Assembly: GCA_963556195.1 (NCBI GenBank)
Contig: CAUVYP010000582.1
Coordinates: 124,001-188,000 of the forward strand
DNA: 64,000 bases
Source: Sepiola atlantica
Lineage: Eukaryota > Mollusca > Cephalopoda > Sepiida > Sepiolidae
Direction: 5' to 3'
A model generated the notes under the pieces. It was not told the origin of the DNA and ran no database searches. It was given only the letters and a program-made list of their open reading frames with translations. Shown in pieces: positions 49,107 through 60,819 of the stretch. Position 1 is the first letter of the stretch; every line of letters starts with the position of its first letter. The translations under genes were made by a program, and so were the position numbers.

Positions 49107-52100
49107 GGAGATATGTCGATACAAACTGAATACGCAAAACATCAACAAAATTTAGCGCGTTTTAAAGTTGATATCGCTTTTGTTTATAACTTCCACATTT
49201 ATTCGAATTGTGCAACGAAACTTTGCAGACAGTCTCGAATAGGCCTTTACTACTGAAGTACCAAGTTTCAGAAGTGCAGCTCTTGTACTGCCGGAGATAT
49301 GTCGATACAAACTGAATACGCAAAACATCAACAAAATTTAGCGCGTTTTAAAGTTGATATCGCTTTTGTTTATAACTTCTACATTTATTCGAATTGTGCA
49401 ACGAAACTTTGCAGACAGTCTGTAATAGGCCTTTTCTACTCAAGTACCAAGTTTCAGAAGTGCAGCTTTAGTACTGCCGGAGATATGTCGATACAAACTG
49501 AATACGCATAACATCAACAAAATTTAGCGCGTTTTAAAGTTGATATCGCTTTTGTTTATAACTTCTACATTTGTTCGAATTGTGCTACGAAACTTTGCAG
49601 ACAGTCGCGGAGACACATGTTCTACTGAAGTACCAAGTTTCAGAAGTGCAGCTGGTGTACTGCCGGAGATATGTCGATACAAACTGAATACGCAAAACAT
49701 CAACAAAATTTAGCGCGTTTTAAAGTTGATATCGCTTTTGTTTATAACTTCCACATTTATTCGAATTGTGCACGAAACTTTGCAGACAGTCTCGAATAGG
49801 CCTTTTCTTCTAAAGTACCAAGTTTCAGAAGTGCAGCTTTTGTACTGCCGGAGATATGTCGATACGAACTGAATACGCAAAACATCAACAAAATTTAGCG
49901 CGTTTTAAAGTTGATATCGCTTTTGTTTATAACTTCCACATTTATTCGAATTGTCCAACGAAACTTTGCAGACAGTCTCGAATAGGCCTTTTCTACTGAA
50001 GTACCAAGTTTCAGAAGTGCAGCTCTTGTACTGCCGGAGATATGTCGATACAAACTGAATACGCAAAACATCAACAAAATTTAGCGCGTTTTAAAGTTGA
50101 TATCGCTTTTGTTTATAACTTGCACATTTATTCGAATTGTGCAACGAAACTTTGCGGACAGTCGCGGAGACACATTTTCTACTGAAGTAACAAGTTTCAG
50201 AAGTGCAGCTCTTGTACTGCCGGAGATATGTCGATACAAACTGAATACGCAAAACATCAACAAAATTTAGCGCGTTTTAAAGTTGATATCGCTTTTGTTT
50301 ATAACTTCCACATTTATTCAAATTGTGCTACGAAACTTTGCAGACAGTCTCAAATAGGCCTTTACTACTGAAGTACCAAGTTTCAGAAGTGCAGCTCTTG
50401 TACTGCCGGAGATATGTCGATACAAACTGAATACGCAAAACATCAACAAAATTTAGCGCGTTTTAAAGTTGATATCGCTTTTGTTTATAACTTCCACATT
50501 TATTCGAATTGTCCAACGAAACTTTGCAGACAGTCTCGAATAGGCCTTTTCTACTGAAGTACCTAGTTTCAGAAGTGCAGCTCTTGTACGGCCGGAGATA
50601 TGTCGATACAAACTGAATACGCAAAACATCAACAAAATTTAGCGCGTTTTAAAGTTGATATCGCTTTTGTTTATAACTTGCACATTTATTCGAATTGTGC
50701 AACGAAACTTTGCGGACAGTCGCGGAGACACATTTTCTATTGAAGTACCAAGTTTCAGAAGTGCAGCTCTTGTACTGCCGGAGATATGTCGATACAAACT
50801 GAATACGCTAAACATCAACAAAATTTAGCGCGTTTTAAAGTTGATATCGCTTTTGTTTATAACTTCTACATTTATTCGAATTGTGCAACGAAACTTTGCA
50901 GACAGTCTCGAATAGGCCTTTTCTACTGAAGTACCAAGTTTCAGAAGTGCAGCTCTTGTACTGCCGGAGATATGTCGATACAAACTGAATACGCAAAACA
51001 TCAACAAAATTTAGCGCGTTTTAAAGTTGATATCGCTTTTGTTTATAACTTCCACATTTATTCGAATTGTGCAACGAAACTTTGCAGACAGTCTTGAATA
51101 GGCCTTTACTACTGAAGTACCAAGTTTCAGAAGTGCAGCTCTTGTACTGCCGGAGATATGTCGATACAAACTGAATACGCAAAACATCAACAAAATTTAG
51201 CGCGTTTTAAAGTTGATGTCGCTTTTGTTTATAACTTCTACATTTATTCGAATTGTGCAACGAAACTTTGCAGACAGTCTGTAATAGGCCTTTTCTACTC
51301 AAGTACCAAGTTTCAGAAGTGCAGCTTTAGTACTGCCGGAGATATGTCGATACAAACTGAATACGCATAACATCAACAAAATTTAGCGCGTTTTAAAGTT
51401 GATATCGCTTTTGTTTATAACTTCTACATTTGTTCGAATTGTGCTACGAAACTTTGCAGACAGTCGCGGAGACACATGTTCTACTGAAGTACCAAGTTTC
51501 AGAAGTGCAGCTCGTGTACTGCCGGAGATATGTCGATACAAACTGAATACGCAAAACATCAACAAAATTTAGCGCGTTTTAAAGTTGATATCGCTTTTGT
51601 TTATAACTTCCACATTTATTCGAATTGTGCACAAAACTTTGCAGACAGTCTCGAATAGGCCTTTTCTACTGAAGTACCAAGTTTCAGAAGTGCAGCTTTT
51701 GTACTGTTGGAGATATGTCGATACGAACTGAATACGCAAAACATCAACAAAATTTAGCGCGTTTTAAAGTTGATATCGCTTTTGTTTATAACTTCCACAT
51801 TTGTTCGAATTGTCCAACGAAACTTTGCAGACAGTCTCGAATAGGCCTTTTCTACTGAAGTACCAAGTTTCAGAAGTGCAGCTCTTGTACTGCCGGAGAT
51901 ATGTCGATACAAACTGAATACGCAAAACATCAACAAAATTTAGCGCGTTTTAAAGTTGATATCGCTTTTGTTTATAACTTGCACATTTATTCGAATTGTG
52001 CAACGAAACTTTGCGGACAGTCGCGGAGACACATTTTCTACTGAAGTAACAAGTTTCAGAAGTGCAGCTCTTGTACTGCCGGAGATATGTCGATACAAAC

Positions 52101-55100
52101 TGAATACGCAAAACATCAACAAAATTTAGCGCGTTTTAAAGTTGATATCGCTTTTGTTTATAACTTCCACATTTATTCGAATTGTGCTACGAAACTTTGC
52201 AGACAGTCTCAAATAGGCCTTTACTACTGAGGTACCAAGTTTCAGAAGTGCAGCTCTTGTACTGCCGGAGATATGTCGATACAAACTGAATACGCAAAAC
52301 ATCAACAAAATTTAGCGCGTTTTAAAGTTGATATCGCTTTTGTTTATAACTTCCACATTTATTCGAATTGTCCAACGAAACTTTGCAGACAGTCTCGAAT
52401 AGGCCTTTTCTACTGAAGTACCAAGTTTCAGAAGTGCAGCTCTTGTACTGCCGGAGATATGTCGATACAAACTGAATACGCAAAACATCAACAAAATTTA
52501 GCGCGTTTTAAAGTTGATATCGCTTTTGTTTATAACTTGCACATTTATTCGAATTGTGCAACGAAACTTTGCGGACAGTCGCGGAGACACATTTTCTACT
52601 GAAGTACCAAGTTTCAGAAGTGCAGCTCTTGTACTGCCGGAGATATTTCGATACAAACTGAATACGCTAAACATCAACAAAATTTAGCGCGTTTTAAAGT
52701 TGATATCGCTTTTGTTTATAACTTCTACATTTATTCGAATTGTGCAACGAAACTTTGCAGACAGTCTCGAATAGGCCTTTTCTACTGAAGTAGAAAGTTT
52801 CAGAAGTGCAGCTCTTGTACTGCCGGAGATATGTCGATACAAACTGAATACGCAAAACATCAACAAAATTTAGCGCGTTTTAAAGTTGATATCGCTTTTG
52901 TTTATAACTTCCACATTTATTCGAATTGTGCAACGAAACTTTGCAGACAGTCTCGAATAGGCCTTTACTACTGAAGTACCAAGTTTCAGAAGTGCAGCTC
53001 TTGTACTGCCGGAGATATGTCGATACAAACTGAATACGCAAAACATCAACAAAATTTAGCGCGTTTTAAAGTTGATATCGCTTTTGTTTATAACTTCTAC
53101 ATTTATTCGAATTGTGCAACGAAACTTTGCAGACAGTCTGTAATAGGCCTTTTCTACTCAAGTACCAAGTTTCAGAAGTGCAGCTTTAGTACTGCCGGAG
53201 ATATGTCGATACAAACTGAATACGCATAACATCAACAAAATTTAGCGCGTTTTAAAGTTGATATCGCTTTTGTTTATAACTTCTACATTTGTTCGAATTG
53301 TGCTACGAAACTTTGCAGACAGTCGCGGAGACACATGTTCTACTGAAGTACCAAGTTTCAGAAGTGCAGCTCGTGTACTGCCGGAGATATGTCGATACAA
53401 ACTGAATACGCAAAACATCAACAAAATTTAGCGCGTTTTAAAGTTGATATCGCTTTTGTTTATAACTTCCACATTTATTCGAATTGTGCACGAAACTTTT
53501 CAGACAGTCTCGAATAGGCCTTTTCTACTAAAGTACCAAGTTTCAGAAGTGCAGCTTTTGTACTGCCGGAGATATGTCGATACGAACTGAATACGCAAAA
53601 CATCAACAAAATTTAGCGCGTTTTAAAGTTGATATCGCTTTTGTTTATAACTTCCACATTTATTCGAATTGTCCAACGAAACTTTGCAGACAGTCTCGAA
53701 TAGGCCTTTTCTACTGAAGTACCAAGTTTCAGAAGTGCAGCTCTTGTACTGCCGGAGATATGTCGATACAAACTGAATACGCAAAACATCAACAAAATTT
53801 AGCGCGTTTTAAAGTTGATATCGCTTTTGTTTATAACTTGCACATTTATTCGAATTGTGCAACGAAACTTTGCGGACAGTCGCGGAGACACATTTTCTAC
53901 TGAAGTAACAAGTTTCAGAAGTGCAGCTCTTGTACTGCCGGAGATATGTCGATACAAACTGAATACGCAAAACATCAACAAAATTTAGCGCGTTTTAAAG
54001 TTGATATCGCTTTTGTTTATAACTTGCACATTTATTCAAATTGTGCTACGAAACTTTGCAGACAGTCTCAAATAGGCCTTTACTACTGAAGTACCAAGTT
54101 TCAGAAGTGCAGCTCTTGTACTGCCGGAGATATGTCGATACAAACTGAATACGCAAAACATCAACAAAATTTAGCGCGTTTTAAAGTTGATATCGCTTTT
54201 GTTTATAACTTCCACATTTATTCGAATTGTCCAACGAAACTTTGCAGACAGTCTCGAATAGGCCTTTTCTACTGAAGTACCAAGTTTCAGAAGTGCAGCT
54301 CTTGTACTGCCGGAGATATGTCGATACAAACTGAATACGCAAAACATCAACAAAATTTAGCGCGTTTTAAAGTTGATATCGCTTTTGTTTATAACTTGCA
54401 CATTTATTCGAATTGTGCAACGAAACTTTGCGGACAGTCGCGGAGACACATTTTCTACTGAAGTACCAAGTTTCAGAAGTGCAGCTCTTGTACTGCCGGA
54501 GATATGTCGATACAAACTGAATACGCTAAACATCAACAAAATTTAGCGCGTTTTAAAGTTGATATCGCTTTTGTTTATAACTTCTACATTTATTCGAATT
54601 GTGCAACGAAACTTTGCAGACAGTCTCGAATAGGCCTTTTCTACTGAAGTACCAAGTTTCAGAAGTGCAGCTCTTGTACTGCCGGAGATATGTCGATACA
54701 AACTGAATACGCAAAACATCAACAAAATTTAGCGCGTTTTAAAGTTGATATCGCTTTTGTTTATAACTTCCACATTTATTCGAATTGTGCAACGAAACTT
54801 TGCAGACAGTCTCGAATAGGCCTTTACTACTGAAGTACCAAGTTTTAGAAGTGCAGCTCTTGTACTGCCGGAGATATGTCGATACAAACTGAATACGCAA
54901 AACATCAACAAAATTTAGCGCGTTTTAAAGTTGATATCGCTTTTGTTTATAACTTCTACATGTATTCGAATTGTGCAACGAAACTTTGCAGACAGTCTGT
55001 AATAGGCCTTTTCTACTCAAGTACCAAGTTTCAGAAGTGCAGCTTTAGTACTGCCGGAGATATGTCGATACAAACTGAATACGCAAAACATCAACAAAAT

Positions 55101-56356
55101 TTAGCGCGTTTTAAAGTTGATATCGCTTTTGTTTATAACTTCTACATTTGTTCGAATTGTGCTACGAAACTTTGCAGACAGTCGCGGAGACACATGTTCT
55201 ACTGAAGTTCCAAGTTTCAGAAGTGCAGCTCGTGTACTGCCGGAGATATGTCGATACAAACTGAATACGCAAAACATCAACAAAATTTAGCGCGTTTTAA
55301 AGTTGATATCGCTTTTGTTTATAACTTCCACATTTATTCGAATTGTGCACAAAACTTTGCAGACAGTCTCGAATAGGCCTTTTCTACTAAAGTACCAAGT
55401 TTCAGAAGTGCAGCTTTTGTACTGTTGGAGATATGTCGATACGAACTGAATACGCAAAACATCAACAAAATTTAGCGCGTTTTAAAGTTGATATCGCTTT
55501 TGTTTATAACTTCCACATTTATTCGAATTGTCCAACGAAACTTTGCAGACAGTCTCGAATAGGCCTTTTCTACTGAAGTACCAAGTTTCAGAAGTGCAGC
55601 TCTTGTACTGCCGGAGATATGTCGATACAAACTGAATACGCAAAACATCAACAAAATTTAGCGCGTTTTAAAGTTGATATCGCTTTTGTTTATAACTTGC
55701 ACATTTATTCGAATTGTGCAACGAAACTTTGCGGACAGTCGCGGAGACACATTTTCTACTGAAGTAACAAGTTTCAGAAGTGCAGCTCTTGTACTGCCGG
55801 AGATATGTCGATACAAACTGAATACGCAAAACATCAACAAAATTTAGCGCGTTTTAAAGTTGATATCGCTTTTGTTTATAACTTCCACATTTATTCGAAT
55901 TGTGCTACGAAACTTTGCAGACAGTCTCAAATAGGCCTTTACTACTGAAGTACCAAGTTTCAGAAGTGCAGCTCTTGTACTGCCGGAGATATGTCGATAC
56001 AAACTGAATACGCAAAACATCAACAAAATTTAGCGCGTTTTAAAGTTGATATCGCTTTTGTTTATAACTTGCACATTTATTCGAATTGTGCAACGAAACT
56101 TTGCGGACAGTCGCGGAGACACATTTTCTACTGAAGTACCAAGTTTCAGAAGTGCAGCTCTTGTACTGCCGGAGATATGTCGATACAAACTGAATACGCT
56201 AAACATCAACAAAATTTAGCGCGTTTTAAAGTTGATATCGCTTTTGTTTATAACTTCTACATTTATTCGAATTGTGCAACGAAACTTTGCAGACAGTCTC
56301 GAATAGGCCTTTTCTACTGAAGTACCAAGTTTCAGAAGTGCAGCTCTTGTACTGCC
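49107..56356 (+). repeat. 10-unit HOR (1,859 bp), three full copies and one 9-unit copy
   Basis: Copies start at 49107, 50966, 52825 and 54684, exactly 1,859 bases apart (10 x 186 minus one). The order is G-like (tcgaataggcctttac), F, H, Y minus one base, Y (gtccaacg), N (ctgaagtaac), G, Y (gtccaacg), N (next unit reached through gctaaacatc), Y. The one-base deletion recurs at about 49772, 51631, 53491 and 55350 and tags the copies. The fourth copy lacks the eighth unit, Y, and is nine units long. Differences between copies are few, so this is a recent amplification. Confidence 0.93.
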
Positions 56357-57286
56357 GGAGATATGTCGATACAAACTGAATACGCAAAACATCAACAAAA
56401 TTTAGCGCGTTTTAAAGTTGATATCGCTTTTGTTTATAACTTCCACATTTATTCGAATTGTGCAACGAAACTTTGCAGACAGTCTCAAATAGGCCTTTAC
56501 TACTGAAGTACCAAGTTTCAGAAGTGCAGCTCTTGTACTGCCGGAGATATGTCGATACAAACTGAATACGCAAAACATCAACAAAATTTAGCGCGTTTTA
56601 AAGTTGATATCGCTTTTGTTTATAACTTGCACATTTATTCGAATTGTGCAACGAAACTTTGCGGACAGTCGCGGAGACACATTTTCTACTGAAGTAACAA
56701 GTTTCAGAAGTGCAGCTCTTGTACTGCCGGAGATATGTCGATACAAACTGAATACGCAAAACATCAACAAAATTTAGCGCGTTTTAAAGTTGATATCGCT
56801 TTTGTTTATAACTTCCACATTTATTCGAATTGTGCTACGAAACTTTGCAGACAGTCTCAAATAGGCCTTTACTACTGAAGTACCAAGTTTCAGAAGTGCA
56901 GCTCTTGTACTGCCGGAGATATGTCGATACAAACTGAATACGCAAAACATCAACAAAATTTAGCGCGTTTTAAAGTTGATATCGCTTTTGTTTATAACTT
57001 GCACATTTATTCGAATTGTGCAACGAAACTTTGCGGACAGTCGCGGAGACACATTTTCTACTGAAGTACCAAGTTTCAGAAGTGCAGCTCTTGTACTGCC
57101 GGAGATATGTCGATACAAACTGAATACGCTAAACATCAACAAAATTTAGCGCGTTTTAAAGTTGATATCGCTTTTGTTTATAACTTCTACATTTATTCGA
57201 ATTGTGCAACGAAACTTTGCAGACAGTCTCGAATAGGCCTTTTCTACTGAAGTACCAAGTTTCAGAAGTGCAGCTCTTGTACTGCC
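56357..57286 (+). repeat. Half-size 5-unit copy of the domain III HOR (930 bp)
   Basis: Order: G N G N Y. It matches units of the 10-unit HOR but lacks F H Y Y and the second gtccaacg Y. The N G N Y part, together with the following G, copies the preceding five units at 930-base spacing (N at 55613 and 56543). Both N subtypes keep cttgcac with ttgcggacag. It looks like the product of unequal exchange between units of the same class. Confidence 0.8.
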
Positions 57287-59145
57287 GGAGATATGTCGAT
57301 ACAAACTGAATACGCAAAACATCAACAAAATTTAGCGCGTTTTAAAGTTGATATCGCTTTTGTTTATAACTTCCACATTTATTCGAATTGTGCAACGAAA
57401 CTTTGCAGACAGTCTCAAATAGGCCTTTACTACTGAAGTACCAAGTTTCAGAAGTGCAGCTCTTGTACTGCCGGAGATATGTCGATACAAACTAAATACG
57501 AAAAACATCAACAAAATTTAGCGCGTTTTAAAGTTGATATCGCTTTTGTTTATAACTTCTACATTTATTCGAATTGTGCAACGAAACTTTGCAGACAGTC
57601 TGTAATAGGCCTTTTCTACTGAAGTACCAAGTTTCAGAAGTGCAGCTTTTGTACTGCCGGAGATATGTCGATACAAACTGAATACGCATAACATCAACAA
57701 AATTTAGCGCGTTTTAAAGTTGATATCGCTTTTGTTTATAACTTCCACATTTGTTCGAATTGTGCTACGAAACTTTGCAGACAGTCGCGGAGACACATGT
57801 TCTACTGAAGTACCAAGTTTCAGAAGTGCAGCTCGTGTACTGCCGGAGATATGTCGATACAAACTGAATACGCAAAACATCAACAAAATTTAGCGCGTTT
57901 TAAAGTTGATATCGCTTTTGTTTATAACTTCCACATTTATTCGAATTGTGCACGAAACTTTGCAGACAGTCTAGAATAGGCCTTTTCTACTAAAGTACCA
58001 AGTTTCAGAAGTGCAGCTCTTGTACTGCCGGAGATATGTCGATACGAACTGAATACGCAAAACATCAACAAAATTTAGCGCGTTTTAAAGTTGATATCGC
58101 TTTTGTTTATAACTTCCACATTTATTCGAATTGTCCAACGAAACTTTGCAGACAGTCTCGAATAGGCCTTTTCTACTGACGTACCAAGTTTCAGAAGTGC
58201 AGCTCTTGTACTGCCGGAGATATGTCGATACAAACTGAATACGCAAAACATCAACAAAATTTAGCGCGTTTTAAAGTTGATATCGCTTTTGTTTATAACT
58301 TGCACATTTATTCGAATTGTGCAACGAAACTTTGCGGACAGTCGCGGAGACACATTTTCTACTGAAGTAACAAGTTTCAGAAGTGCAGCTCTTGTACTGC
58401 CGGAGATATGTCGATACAAACTGAATACGCAAAACATCAACAAAATTTAGCGCGTTTTAAAGTTGATATCGCTTTTGTTTATAACTTCCACATTTATTCG
58501 AATTGTGCTACGAAACTTTGCAGACAGTCTCAAATAGGCCTTTACTACTGAAGTACCAAGTTTCAGAAGTGCAGCTCTTGTACTGCCGGAGATATGTCGA
58601 TACAAACTGAATACGCAAAACATCAACAAAATTTAGCGCGTTTTAAAGTTGATATCGCTTTTGTTTATAACTTCCACATTTATTCGAATTGTCCAACGAA
58701 ACTTTGCAGACAGTCTCGAATAGGCCTTTTCTACTGAAGTACCAAGTTTCAGAAGTGCAGCTCTTGTACTGCCGGAGATATGTCGATACAAACTGAATAC
58801 GCAAAACATCAACAAAATTTAGCGCGTTTTAAAGTTGATATCGCTTTTGTTTATAACTTGCACATTTATTCGAATTGTGCAACGAAACTTTGCGGACAGT
58901 CGCGGAGACACATTTTCTACTGAAGTACCAAGTTTCAGAAGTGCAGCTCTTGTACTGCCGGAGATATGTCGATACAAACTGAATACGCTAAACATCAACA
59001 AAATTTAGCGCGTTTTAAAGTTGATATCGCTTTTGTTTATAACTTCTACATTTATTCGAATTGTGCAACGAAACTTTGCAGACAGTCTCGAATAGGCCGT
59101 TTCTACTGAAGTACCAAGTTTCAGAAGTGCAGCTCTTGTACTGCC
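57287..59145 (+). repeat. Further full 10-unit HOR copy (1,859 bp)
   Basis: Order: G F H Y(-1) Y N G Y N Y. The one-base deletion (gtgcacgaaac, about 57952) is present, so the length is again 1,859. It differs from the earlier copies: the lead unit is true G (tcaaatagg) and is followed by caaactaaatacgaaaaac; F has tactgaag with gcttttgtac; H has cttccac; the shortened Y has tctagaatagg; and the last Y has ggccgtttc. Confidence 0.88.
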
Positions 59146-60819
59146 GGAGATATGTCGATACAAACTGAATACGCAAAACATCAACAAAATTTAGCGCGTT
59201 TTAAAGTTGATATCGCTTTTGTTTATAACTTCCACATTTATTCGAATTGTCCAACGAAACTTTGCAGACAGTCTCGAATAGGCGTTTTCTACTGAAGTAC
59301 CAAGTTTCAGAAGTGCAGCTCTTGTACTGCCGGAGATATGTCGATACAAACTGAATACGCAAAACATCAACAAAATTTAGCGCGTTTTAAAGTTGATATC
59401 GCTTTTGTTTATAACTTGCACATTTATTCGAATTGTGCAACGAAACTTTGCGGACAGTCGCGGAGACACATTTTCTACTGAAGTACTAAGTTTCAGAAGT
59501 GCAGCTCTTGTACTGCCGGAGATATGTCGATACAAACTGAATACGCTAAACATCAACAAAATTTAGCGCGTTTTAAAGTTGATATCGCTTTTGTTTATAA
59601 CTTCTACATTTATTCGAATTGTGCAACGAAACTTTGCAGACAGTCTCGAATAGGCCTTTTATACTGAAGTACCAAGTTTAAGAAGTGCAGCCTTTGTACT
59701 GCCGGATATATGTCGATACAAACTGAATACGCAAAACATCAACAAAATTTAGCGCGCTTTAAAGTTGATATCGCTTTTGTTTATAACTTCCACATTTATT
59801 CGAATTGTGCAACGAAACTTTGCAGACAATCTCGAATAGGCGTTTTCTACTGAAGTACCAAGTCCCAGAAGTGCAGCTCTTGTACTGCCGGAGATATGTC
59901 GATACAAACTGAATACGCAAAACATCAACAAAATTTAGCGCGTTTTAAAGTTGATATCGCTTTTGTTTATAACTTCCGCATTTATTCGAATTGTGCAACG
60001 AAACTTTGCAGACAGTCGCGGAGACACATTTTCTACTGAAGTACGAAGTTTCAGAAGTGCAGCTCTTGTACTGCCGGAGATATGTCGATACAAACTGAAT
60101 ACGCAAATCATCAACAAAATTTAGCGCGTTTTAAAGTTGATATCGCTTTTGTTTATAACTTCCACATTTATTCGAATTGTCCAACGAAACTTTGCAGACA
60201 GTCTCGAATAGGCCTTTTCTACTGTAGTACCAAGTTTCAGAAGTGCAGCTCTTGTACTGCCGGAGATATGTCGATACAAACTGAATACGCAAAACATCAA
60301 CAAAATTTAGCGCGTTTTAAAGTTGATATCGCTTTTGTTTATAACTTGCACATTTATTCGAATTGTGCAACGAAACTTTGCGGACAGTCGCGGATCCACA
60401 TTTTCTACTGAAGTACTAAGTTTCAGAAGTGCAGCTCTTGTACTGCCGGAGATATGTCGATACAAACTGAATACGCTAAACATCAACAAAATTTAGCGCG
60501 TTTTAAAGTTGATATCGCTTTTGTTTATAACTTCTACATTTATTCGAATTGTGCAACGAAACTTTGCAGACAGTCTCGAATAGGCCTTTTCTACTGAAGT
60601 ACTAAGTTTCAGAAGTGCAACTCTTGTACTGCCGGAGATATGTCGATACAAACTGAATACGCAAAACATCAACAAAATTTAGCGCGTTTTAAAGTTGATA
60701 TCGCTTTTGTTTATAACTTCCACATTTATTCGAATTGTGCAACAAAACTTTGCAGACAGTCTCGAATAGGACTTTTCTGCTGAAGTGCCAAGTTTCAGAA
60801 GTGCAGCTCTTGTACTACC
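59146..60819 (+). repeat. Nine-unit N/Y alternation without F, H or G
   Basis: Order: Y N Y Y N Y N Y Y. The Y (gtccaacg) then N (cttgcac, ttgcggacag) then Y (gctaaacatc) triplet of the HOR appears twice (59146 and 60076). Private changes are ggcgttttc, ttttatactg, gtttaagaag, cgcgctttaaag, aagtcccag, cttccgcattt, acgcaaatcatc, cggatccac and aagtgcaac. The last unit (caacaaaac, ttctgctgaagtgcc, tactaccgg) resembles the one at the window end. It precedes V here. Confidence 0.75.
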
